This document shows positions 13,115 to 23,286 of a stretch of DNA of 64,000 bases, piece after piece. Position 1 is the first letter of the stretch. Every line of letters starts with the position of its first letter. The DNA is from Istiophorus platypterus (Eukaryota > Chordata > Actinopteri > Istiophoriformes > Istiophoridae). The position numbers and the translations under genes were made by a program. The stretch is taken from NCBI GenBank assembly GCA_016859345.1, contig CM029134.1, forward strand, positions 11,023,560-11,087,559, in the 5' to 3' direction. Below the pieces are notes generated by a model that was not told where the DNA came from, made no database searches, and was given only the letters and a program-made list of their open reading frames with translations.

Positions 13115-14635
13115 CAAAGGCATGAAAATATTTGGGCACGCCAGGTCAAAATTTCTGTTGTTGTGAATAGTAAAGTGAGTTGAAGATGAATTGATCTCCG
13201 AAAGGCATTAAGTTAAAGATGAAAAATTCTTTTCAAAATTTTAAGTGAGATCAGTCTATTATTTTTGCTTCGTACAAGTTTAGAGTAAAAAAAAGGAAAA
13301 GAGCCCCACACAAATGTTTGGGCAAAACAAGAGAACTCTAAGATAACTTTTACCAAGGTCTAATACATTAATGAGCTTGTTAGGGCCATGGCTTGATCAC
13401 AGTTTGCGTTAGAAAAGACCAAGTAAAGAAAAATTCTAAGCTTTAAAGGGCCCTGATTTCTCAAACCTTGTCTCAATAATCAGCAGCCATGGGATCCGCT
13501 AAGCAGCTGCCAAGCGCTCTGAAAATTACAATAATTGATGCCCATAAAGCAGGAGGAGGCTATAGAAGGATAGCAAAGTGGTTTCAGGTAGCTGTTCCCT
13601 CAGATCATTATGTAATTAAGAAATGGCAGTTGACAGAAACAGTGGTGGTCAAGATGAGGTCCAGAAGACCAAGAAAGCTTTCAGAGAGAACTGCTGGTAG
13701 GATTGTTAGGAAGGCTAATTAAAACCCCCTTTTGACTGCAGAAGACCCTCAGGAAGATTCAGCAGACGCTGGACTGATGGTGCACTGTACTACTGTGCAG
13801 TGACACCTGAATGAATATGACCTTCATGGAAGACACATCAGAAGAAAAACTTTACTGCGTCCTGACCACAAAATTCGGCGTCAGACGTTTGCAAGGGAAA
13901 ATGTAAACAAGCGAAATATATTTTGGAAACAAATCCTGTGGAATTATGATATTAAATGGAATTGATTCACGAAAAGAACACCTCTTCAACTGTTAAGCGT
14001 GGGGTTGGATTGATCATGCTCTGGGCTTGTGTTGCAGCCAGTTGCGGGAGGCAAATTTCACTGGTAGGGGGAAGAACGGATTCAATCAAATGCCAGTAAA
14101 TTTTAGGAGCAAAAATCACGTTGTCAGTATAAAAGCTGAAGATGAGAAGAGGATGGCGTCTGTTAGGATTAGGATAGTGATCCTAAACACACCTCAGAAT
14201 CCACAATGGACTACCTCAAGAGGCATAATGTTTTATCATAACCCTCACAGTCCCCCGACCTAAACATCACTGAAAATCTGTTTACAAAGACCAGAAAAGC
14301 ATTGCAGAAAAACCTTTGCAAGAAAGAATAGATGAAATCAAAAAAAAAACTGAAAGACTCTTAGCTGCTACAAAAGGCATTTACAAGCCGTGATACTTGC
14401 CAGTGAGGGTTATACCATGTACTGATCATGCAGGGTGCCCAGACTTTTATCTCAGACACTTTTCATTTTTGGTTATTTTGAAATTGTAAAGAGAAAAGGT
14501 AATCTTGCTTAACATATTAAAGAAATGTGTCATCTTTCACTTCATTCATTTGGAAATAAGGTCATCTTTTGATCACTTAACTATTGATAGTAAGAGATGT
14601 TTTGACAAGGGGTGGACATCTTTTTAATGCCACTG
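13115..14635 (+). mobile_element. Tc1-like DNA transposon relic, about 1.5 kb
   Basis: The left end (TA then CAAAGGCATGAAAATATT) and right end (AATGCCACTG then TA) are inverted copies of each other. Compared with the reverse complement of the right end, similarity continues for roughly 100 bp with mismatches (GTCAAAA, AAGTGA, GTTAAAGATG / GTGAAAGATG segments). Both ends abut a TA dinucleotide, the Tc1/mariner target duplication. About 1.5 kb with one transposase frame is normal for fish Tc1-like elements. The element lies in sense orientation in a utrophin intron, has many inactivating changes and cannot encode an active enzyme. Confidence 0.85.
13489..14406 (+). pseudogene. Tc1-like transposase pseudogene
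   Basis: The open 77-codon start at 13489 reads like the paired-type helix-turn-helix N-terminus of Tc1 transposases (KITIIDAHKAGGGYRRIAKW, then RSRRPRKLSER). After the stop near 13720, similarity resumes in other frames: LIMLWACVAAS near 14015, where intact enzymes have a similar glycine-rich segment after the first catalytic Asp, and SQSPDLNITENLF near 14250, equivalent to the SPDLNPIE motif before the last catalytic Glu. Several stops and frame changes lie between, and the first catalytic Asp region (ILWNYDIKWN) is degraded. It is dead; the host intron shows no sign of using it. Confidence 0.85.
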
Positions 14636-15480
14636 TATATGGACTAGCTTTGATTTTCTGAACAAAATTAAGATACTAGGTTAAGGTCAAGTACCATAGT
14701 AGAAATCAAGCATGGATTCAGTCCAGACTCCTTTTATTTCCATGGCTGAAAGCTGGGCTCCTTTTGACTCTCCTCATTACAAAGTTATTGAAAATTGGTG
14801 TGGTCTCCATGGTTTGTGTTGCTATTCGCCTTCTACTCTAAGTGGATGTCTGAAAAATAGCCCAGCGATTAAAAAATAAAAAATAAAAAAACAAAAAAAA
14901 AAATCTCAAGGGCGTGTTGCTACTGTTAACGCTGAGGCAATACGTTTGAGTAATAGAGCCATTAGTTTAAAGGCTTTTCAAGCATCAAAACAAGGCCCAT
15001 TGATTTTTAATACTATGTGGAAGGACTAAATTGCTCTGGAAGGTTTTCACTGTGGCAATCTTTTTCCTTTTATGTATTTCTTGCAATGATCCAAAAGTAA
15101 TCAGCAGAAACATGACATTTATGTCAGAAAGTAATCTAACAGGATGGTGCACTAGCATGTCTTTGACTGGCTTAAGAACCAGCTCGCCGGATGATGCTGC
15201 ATTGCAGCAAAATTTGGCAACTATCTCGCTAAGGCCTTCTGCATCGGTAGCCGCATCATGACAAGGTGGGGTAATGTTGGGTTTAACATGACCTGCGGTT
15301 GGTGGGAGGGAGTGTGTAGCAATATGCTTTTCTGGCTGCTACAATGTCCTTTTTTGTCCTTTTTCTAGGGGTTGCAGAAGCCAAAGATTTTTTTCTAATC
15401 CTACCCTCAACAACTTTATATATCAGCACAGAATGTGAAATATCATACTCACTGGGGCATATCTTGCTGTTTCTTTTTTC

Positions 15481-15483
<3 letters not shown>

Positions 15484-15553
<70 letters not shown>
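15484..15553 (+). repeat. (TG)35 microsatellite abutting a 3' splice site
   Basis: Seventy nucleotides of uninterrupted TG followed by GTTGCCTGTTTAG, the putative acceptor of exon 56eq. It therefore replaces most of a normal polypyrimidine tract. Such tracts vary in length between individuals, so the acceptor context may vary too. Confidence 0.97.
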
Positions 15554-15554
<1 letters not shown>

Positions 15555-15566
15555 TTGCCTGTTTAG

Positions 15567-15741
15567 CTGCGGGGCGGCCCTCGTGGCCGGGATGCCACTG
15601 TGTGCCGTGCCAGTCCACAGTGGACGGTGAGGGGCAGGAGGAGGGGACCGAGTGCCGGAGACTGAGAGGAGGCGGCCCGCACCAAACAGGAGAAATGAAC
15701 CTCTGCTGGAATGAGATCAAACGCAAGTCCCACAATATCCG
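15567..15741 (+). CDS. utrn: Utrophin exon 56 equivalent (spectrin-like repeat)
   Basis: Only the 3' third is clearly utrophin: EMNLCWNEIKRKSHNIR (ATG codon at 15695), which runs into exon 57eq as ...NIRARLEAFSD. The donor CG|GTAAGAGG at 15742 leaves phase 2. The 5' boundary is uncertain: the only acceptor with upstream pyrimidines is TTTAG at 15566, giving 175 nt against 173 nt for dystrophin exon 56. The upstream residues, in the same open frame, are rich in Gly, Pro, Cys and Arg (AGRPSWPGCHCVPCQ, then EEGTECRRLRGGG) and do not look like a spectrin-repeat helix. The DNA is also much more GC-rich than its surroundings. A 63-nt GT-AG segment (15627-15689) lies in frame within it. I am confident of the 3' end, not of the 5' half. 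Confidence 0.7.
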
Positions 15742-17121
15742 GTAAGAGGACATTCACGCTGATGTCTACTGGGGGCGATGCACTTCGTAAAAACCTGTAA
15801 CAGTCTGGAGGGAAGGATGTTTTCAGGGCCATGGTGCCGTATGTGTCTGAGAGTAGAGAGTGGCTGTTTTGGAAGGGTTTGTGAAGATATAGGGAACCCT
15901 CCTTCAAATGCACTGATCCCCAGCTCTACGGCAACATAACTGCTGACTGCATTTCTAAAACTATATTTTTGCTTTCTCAAAAGACATAAAAATGTTAATT
16001 TCTTTCATGTCTCTGTCAGGGTACACTGGGTTTCATTGGGATTTTTTTTCCCATCAAAACATTTTATCCGTTTCAGTTTTAGCATAAACTGCTGGTTAAG
16101 TCTAGCAGCTCGCCATCACTGTGTTGCTCAAAACACACACTTTTTCTTTTTAATCCTGAGATTCACTGAGTTTTTGCTGAACATTTGTGTTCTGCAATCT
16201 CCAAGCAAACCACGACTCCAGGCTGGGACAGATCAGGGCACAAAACTGTGTCATAGTGACCACGATTACAAACACATCACGCTTTTCAACCCAGTAGCTA
16301 TAAATTATCCACTGTTTGCACACATACACCCAGTTGGTTACATATAGATAGAAAAGCTGTTTTTAGTTGGTTCTTGTGATTTTTGGCTTAACCAAAATTA
16401 TCATTTTATACAGACTCCTAATTGCTGGAAATGAGCACTTTGACTAATTGAATAATAAGTGAATATTGTATTTTTAATTACTGTGCCAATTACTCTTTTG
16501 TTGTTCTATCCATTCGGAATAATTTTGCTTTTATGTGTAAACTGTACGTCCACCCAGTCACACCGGGGAATTGAGCCTAACGATGTCTAACATCTACTGT
16601 CTCTGTCTTTGTTTGTTTTTCATTTCCCTCCTAATTATTCTTCTTGTTGCCATTCACGGTCACTTTTAAGGAAATTAAAAAAGTATTTTCTAATAAAGTG
16701 CTGCCAGACAATAATGCATATTTTAGTGCTCCTTACAGCCGGCTTCTTAATTATTAATATAATACGGGTTAACACTACAACTGCGCAAGTTACACTTGAG
16801 AGGTTTGCCAGTGCAAAACAATTAGAGGACGTTCATGTTATACTCTGATGCTTAATTGGAAACTGTCCAGGCTTGCTGCATCATTTTTGTTTCTTCACTT
16901 CAGCTGGTATCCTGTTAAGACAATTGGCCCCTTAATTGCTTACTTGACCCTGATGTATCTAGGAAGAGGGAGGGGGAGGTTAAGGAAGGATAGTTGCGTA
17001 ATTGGTTAAGACAGTCTCCCCTGCAGTCCTGTGTAATGAGATGACTATGGATGGCCTGCAGTGGCTGTTTATTCCTGTGCTGCACTCTGAATTCATCAGG
17101 CTGGGAGAGGAAGTGGTGGAA

Positions 17122-17139
17122 GGGGGTTGGGCGGGTGGG
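17122..17139 (+). other. G-quadruplex-capable run
   Basis: The sequence GGGGGTTGGGCGGGTGGG has four runs of at least three G with loops of 2, 1 and 1 nt, a strong canonical quadruplex pattern. It lies on the coding strand, so the nascent intron RNA could also fold. The surrounding 17100-17320 is purine-rich. Confidence 0.75.
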
Positions 17140-18108
17140 TGGAGCAGGGTGGAGCGGGGAGGTTACAGGAAGGAGTCAATGGAGGTAATAGAAAGAGAAG
17201 GGGGCGAGAGGGTACAAACAGCCGGTGTGAAATCATCACAGAAGAGATCGGGGATGCAGGGAACTTGAAGGCGTAGAGGGAGAGAGGAGTATAAGAATGA
17301 ATGAATAAGAAAGAGCTTCACTGAAAAGCTGCGTAACCTTGAGGGTGAGTGCTGTCCAGAGGAAACGTCTGACTGCGTTTAATGCCGGCGGCCGGACAAT
17401 TGCAGAAGACTTGCTCTATAATACTCTTTCTGGCATTGATTGACAGGTGTTTGAGGCTCTCTTCCAATAAAAGTCATGGCCGCTTCCTTCTATCCTTTAA
17501 AGCCTCTTGTACATCATCCCCTATTGTGTGTTGTAACTTGACTGGAAATAAACTGAACTCCACATGTTACACTTTCGATCTCATTTCTAAGATAAGGACT
17601 AAGACTCTTCATTAGAAGTCAGCAATTATGTTCAATCTTAGGCCCGTGTTTAACAGCACTGTTCACTTGTTATTCTTCATTTAAGAGCAGTTTATTAAAC
17701 GTTGTGCCAGGGTTTTATCTGAGGGCAGATACCATTTTCCCATTAGAAGCTAATGCCTAAGGTTAATACTCATTACGGCAAAAAAAGGAATTATGTGTGA
17801 GCGTATATTCTGTTTGACACTGGAGATGTAATTTACAAGTAATCCATACACAATAAACAGTGGCCTGCTCGTTTCAGCTCCATGTGCTGTTCAGGCAGCC
17901 TGCCACTCTTCACATTGGGGTAATATTATATGCTATGAGGGATTTACATGAATGCTTTATTTACATTGATATCTACAGTAGATTTATGAAGTCATGTAAA
18001 ATTTTTAATGCAAAGAAGTAAGGGAAAGCTTAAGCTTTTGTCTGTGGGCCTATATTTCTGTTGGGGGGCCAGATTTCCCTACAACTCCTCCATGGCCTTG
18101 CTCATTGC

Positions 18109-18618
18109 TCTGTGTGGCTGCACAGTAGTTCTCTGAGCTAAATGCTAGTGAATACGGGCGTGTTAACAGGTTCATAATACTAACATGCCGATTTTAAGCA
18201 GGTATGATGCTAAGCATGCTTAGCATCTTAGTTCAGTATGTTAGCATGTAATTACTGCCAAAAACAATGTACAACCGATGCAGATGGGAATGACTTTATT
18301 TTTGCATTTATTTGACCTGATGGTAGCACTAGATTAAAAGTCAGTGGATAAACAAAGTGACTACAGTCTATTTGGGGGGGTGCATAAATGAAAATTTCAT
18401 GGCAAACCATACAACAGTTGTTGATTTTTCACTAGAAATCAAATGCCAACCTCACTGTAGCATTAAAAAAAAAAGATTTTAGAGGAGTCTGTAGGATTCA
18501 TCCTCTGGGGAACCGAGGGAATCAATTCAAAAGAAGTTTAGATATTTCAGTTCGGACCAAAGTTGTGGACTTACTGACACTGCCATCCCTAGAACTACAG
18601 CATTAGTGTGGCTAAAAA
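18109..18618 (+). repeat. Dispersed percomorph repeat, copy 2 ('mutual homologue C')
   Basis: The fullest copy in the window: CTAACATGCCGATTTTAAGCA, TAGCATGTAATTACTGCC, TGACCTGATGGTAGCACTAGA, ATTTCATGGCAAACCAT, TTCATCCTCTGGG, TTCAGTTCGGACCAAAGT and the end AGTGTGGCTAAAAAAAG. It shares order and wording with 8638-9080 and, reversed, with 53709-54115. It is decayed and has no coding potential. Confidence 0.75.
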
Positions 18619-18778
18619 AAGTAAATATATAGAATCACCACGATGTAAAAGCCCCTGTATGCTCCCGTTTCTGAAAACACCCAGAGAAATTTAACAAAAG
18701 AAGACAATGAGTAAACAGCACCGCACACTGAATTCTCTACACATTTTCAGTTGGCAGCAGCACTAGGAATTTATCAGT

Positions 18779-18870
18779 CTGACACAGTGTTGCTCAGCTA
18801 ATTAGACTCAGCTCTCATAACAGAAGGTTACGGGTTTGATCACTTTTTTGGCATCTTGTACTGGAAGTAG
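18779..18870 (+). repeat. tRNA-Met-like segment, possible SINE head
   Basis: TGTTGCTCAGCTAATTAGA resembles a tRNA A box and D arm. CTCTCATAACAGAAGG resembles the anticodon arm of elongator tRNA-Met with a CAT anticodon. GGTTACGGGTTTGATCAC contains a near-consensus B box. The acceptor ends do not pair, so it is not a functional tRNA; a decayed tRNA gene or the head of a tRNA-derived SINE fits better. A body follows without an obvious tail. Confidence 0.5.
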
Positions 18871-21800
18871 CCAAAATCGTTACACTGTGAACTGCTCCAC
18901 ACACACACTCACCAGCTGGTATGCAAGTGTTATTGAGGACAAAACAGTGCTTTGACGCTACTGGCTAAAAATCTAGACATACTGTTCTCATTGTTGTGTG
19001 CTTTGTTCTATATCAAGTTTTAGTTTAATGTCTTATTGAGATAACAGCCCCAGACAAGTGGACCACACCAATGCATTTTCCTGTGTCTATCATAACGGCC
19101 ACAGACTGATTATGAATATATATATATATAAAAGAGACATTTATTACTACAAGCATATTGCTGAGGCCATTCAGCCATCTGTAACTTATGTGTAAGAAAA
19201 TACAGTACGAGAGTGTGGAAGGTTTCAGTGAATTTCTGCTATTTTACCCAGTAGAGAAAAAATTAGGATCATCCATCAGTCGTGTGTTTCATTCAAAGGA
19301 TAGCCAGGTAGTGGTCTTGCATTCAGTTTTCATTCCCTCATTTGTGTGAATTCACCTGGGCTGAACATGGCTTTAGCACATTTAAAAAAAGGAAAAAATA
19401 ATCAAGCTTATGTCAACTTAATTGACCCATAACTTGTCTGAGTGAAGCACCTCCTGACTGTGATAAAACACGAAGCTCCTGTGCATCAGTCACATCTCAT
19501 TAGTCTTTTTATTGGGCACTTGAACGATTCATTTCAAAGTATAAAAGAATATGTTGTTTAAACAAATGAATCTCTTTGTTTTCCGAAGCTTTTGGAACAA
19601 ATTGAAGAAATTGACTTGTGCATGCAATTTTAGTCATTTTAGGTCAGCCCATATCCATGTTTCTGTTGTGTGTGAAAATTTCTGTTGCTTTCTGTACAGA
19701 AAAATTCTAACGCCCAATTAATACAACTGGTTCTGCCACATTTCATGTGCTTGGTGGCAGGCTATAAATTTATTCGCTGCAACACTATCAATGCCTTCCA
19801 GGAGAGAGTGTCTGAAAATGTGTCCCATCTCCAGACTTTAAAGACATTGCACATCTCCTATCCCTATAACTTCTGACTTTTCACTCTGCCTTCGGGTGGG
19901 GCTATTTGGAACAACTATAAAGACATGATCAGACAACACATCATACAAACTAATTCCGTTCTGGTATAACCCGGCCCCTGGTCTCATTGTAATTAATGTC
20001 AATAGTATGTTAGTGTTAGTGATCAAAGCATAAGGGCACTGAGACCAGCTGTACTGCATCCTATTCTTGCACTTGCATACCGTGGCAGTCAAACCAAACA
20101 GCTTGTTGCTGAATCACCACAGATCTCACCCTGTGAAGAATCAGCACAGAAAGCTTCTTGGTCAGTTGCAGGTATGAACTACCTTCCTTCAAACACATTT
20201 TCCATGTATCAAAGCTGATGACAGTGTCAGCCACACTGGTAACAATATCAGGCATTGTTTGAGGTTCGGGCTATGCCACATAGTGAGGTGCCCACTGTTT
20301 TGCACTGCAGGGAATGCCCACCAGGGTTGGCGTGGGTGGCTCGGTGGCACGCTATGAATTTATTTGCCGCATGGCTCGGATAACTGCAGAGAGCCAACCG
20401 CCCACGCTTAGCGTCTGTCTGAGGGCAAGGAGAAGGCCTCTGGTCTGTTTTTTTTTTCTCTGTCTGCTTTTGTCATTACAACAATGTTTTTGTCTCTATT
20501 CAGAAGTAAAGTCCGTATTTCTATTGGTACCCTTCTCATTCAAGGCCTCTTTCATTCCCATTCACTTTTCCATTCAGTCCCTACCTTTTTGCTCTTCCTC
20601 CTTTTCTCTTCTTCTCTGATTTTCTATTGTTTCTTTTACTACTCCACCTCTGTTCTTCTACATATCCTCTTATCCTTGCTAGCGCCTTCTACAGACACCC
20701 CAGGTTTGTGCAATGCCCTTTGGTTGTTCTGTGCCCCACTTTCCCTCCGCCATCCTCAAGCAAGTTACCGTATATTGCCTCTAGGCCTTATTCAGATCCA
20801 ATCACTGTACATGCTAATGATAATTCTATTGCTCATTGTCAGGGGTGAAAACCTGGTGCTGCAAAAGGGGTTAGCGATGGGATGGCAGGTGTGTGACTCT
20901 GTCGGGTGATTCAGCCATCAGTCATTCAGTTGCTTGCAGGATAGATTTTTTTTTCACTGCTAAAAGATAATCATTTTGAGATTCAGTGGTTCAATTCAGG
21001 GTAAGAGAAAGGCAGCATTTTTCAGGATGCTATATATATCTTTTCTCAGGTTCACAGTATAACTCCATAACACGGTTTGATGTGGTTTGAGCTGCTAGGC
21101 CAAATGTCACAAATGTGACCCACATTTCAGGTTCCCGATTTTACCTGATGTTTCATGTATTAGCTGGTGACATTTTTTTGATGTCTTTATTAATTACTTA
21201 GGCCTGGTAATAATTAATACGGCCCTCACACAAAGCTCCATTCTCCTTTCCTCGAGAGACTGTCATCGACGTCATGTGTATCATGCTGGTAAAGACTGGT
21301 AAAGAAGGGAATGAGGATTTATTAAAGAAGGAATCACAGCTTCAAGACTTTTGGGACAGACGCTATATCTGGTGGCAGGGCTGACGAAAACAGTTTATGA
21401 CACACTTTAATGATAAAACAAACCACAGGGGAATTAGGATCCCCATGAATAATTTGAATTACCACTTTGTGTGTTCGGGTGTGTGTATGTAGAGCTTGAA
21501 ATTAAACAAGAGTGAAGCAGCGAAGAGAGCACTGAACTATACCTTCTTATCCATCATATGGTGCGGAACAAATCAAAAGTGGTCTTGCACAGATTAGAGG
21601 CAATGTTGGACTTTTTAGGCTCCTACAGTGGTTGTTTGACTAGCAGGAAATATAATCAGGTTTTGTGCACACACTGTACCCAGGCATGCTGAAAGCTTTA
21701 TATGGTGCAAATCAAATCCCCAAAAGAGTGAATGCGTTGCGCTGTTGGAGCTGCAAGAACAATGAAGGCTTGAGTACTGGAGACACATTTTACACATTAG

Positions 21801-23238
21801 TCCTCCTGAAAACCTTCAAACCAAGACATATATTGGGGTCAAAGAAAGACAAGTCCGGTGATCCAGAAGTTCACATGAAGATGGAGCATAAAAGTATATT
21901 CAGAATCATAACTGAGGAGTTTTATTTATAAACAAAAAATCTGTTTTTTTGTGTGTTGGTCAAAGAACCATAATTGACTTGTTTTACTGCTGTTTTTACA
22001 AATAGTACTAATGACTAATGACTTAATTTAGCTGTTGCGTGGTGTTAATCATGGTTTTAACCCATTTTAGGGTGAAAGCAATCCCAGTATTTTATTTGAA
22101 TTTCAGTGGCAGGGACATTTGGATTAAAAGATTTGTGTTTAAATATGCCCATACACCTGCACATAAAATGGATGACAAACATTGCATGCATTCCTGCATA
22201 GAAACAACAGTTTCACATCACTGATACTGAGTATCATGGACTCTGCACACTTCGGTCACTAAGAGGAAGTTATCCCCCCGAGCGGACTGGGCAACAAAGA
22301 GCAGCACAGGAATTTGTCGTCAAGTGGCCTCAATTTGATACCCCATATACGAACAACATTTTGTCAATCAACAAATCATTAAATTAAATCAAATGCACGG
22401 TTTGTTAAATTGTATTGTTTGTGTTAGGCTAATATGTGAAATAATCAAACTCATTTTCCATGGTTTCCCTCCCCATGTTCCATGTGCAGAAAGCCCAAAA
22501 AAATCAGAGTTGAATTGATGTAATGATCATGACACATATAATTTGACTTAATAGCCTTCTTTCATTATCAGAATTATCGCATAACAGTGATGATTATTTA
22601 AATGCAGAGCTAAATTAGAACCAGCCGACTCTATCGACACAATATTCACACTACATATTCACACAAACCACAATGTGTGTACAGTCACATTAAGAACCCT
22701 ATATATGCAAAATTTCACATAAAGCACATTATACTCACAATGATTTTTGTTTGTAGTTTCCTTTCTTCAGAGGGGAATGTAAAATGTTGAGGTTTCATAT
22801 GTCTGAGCGCTTCCCATGAAGGGTCAAGTATAGACCCATGTGGCCCAGGTAGCTGGTTGGTTACTCTTCATGGATGATGGACGCTTGCCATCCTTTTGGT
22901 TCCCCTGGTTTAGGTTACAAACAAACAAACCCACTCACAAACAATGTTTCCAAACTTGTCAGACCTATACATACCTAACTTCTGAAGACAGAAATAATTC
23001 AGCTGTCAAACAGTAAAACACAATCTGTTTATTTACGGACACTGTTGTGTTTACATAAAATGAGAGTTGACGTTGTGTGACATTTTAGTGATTTTGTACT
23101 CACAACATTCAGAAATAACGAAAGTTAGCAATTGGAGTGTGACACTGTTTGATGCCACAAACATATGAATTAGGACACTGTATTTCTAATGCAATGGGGG
23201 GCTGAGGAAAATCTACCTGAAGCTGTCAGGAGGTGGTG

Positions 23239-23286
<48 letters not shown>
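23239..23286. repeat. (CAT)16 trinucleotide microsatellite
   Basis: Forty-eight nucleotides of uninterrupted CAT, the only long trinucleotide array in the window, in intron 56eq. Confidence 0.97.

Larger units (their letters stand above)
1..15566 (+). other. utrn: utrn intron 55 equivalent (3' part)
   Basis: The intron upstream of the first recognisable utrophin exon; its 5' end is outside the window. I saw no open frame here with spectrin-repeat or other utrophin similarity and no other host gene. It holds (TG/CA)n microsatellites (near 3.6, 6.3, 7.2, 7.4, 12.4 and 15.5 kb), a 20-bp tandem duplication at 2081, three dispersed-repeat fragments (4966, 8638, 11620) and a Tc1-like relic (13115-14635). 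The rest is AT-rich and unremarkable. In mammals the short isoform G-utrophin is made from a promoter in this part of the gene; I could not recognise its first exon here. The intron ends in a 70-nt TG tract and the sequence TTTAG. Confidence 0.8.

Noticed and set aside
15283..15753. 156-codon open frame on the - strand opposite exon 56eq
   Set aside because: It consists of a His-Thr run from the TG tract plus the complement of the exon; the + strand carries the utrophin frame and splice signals.
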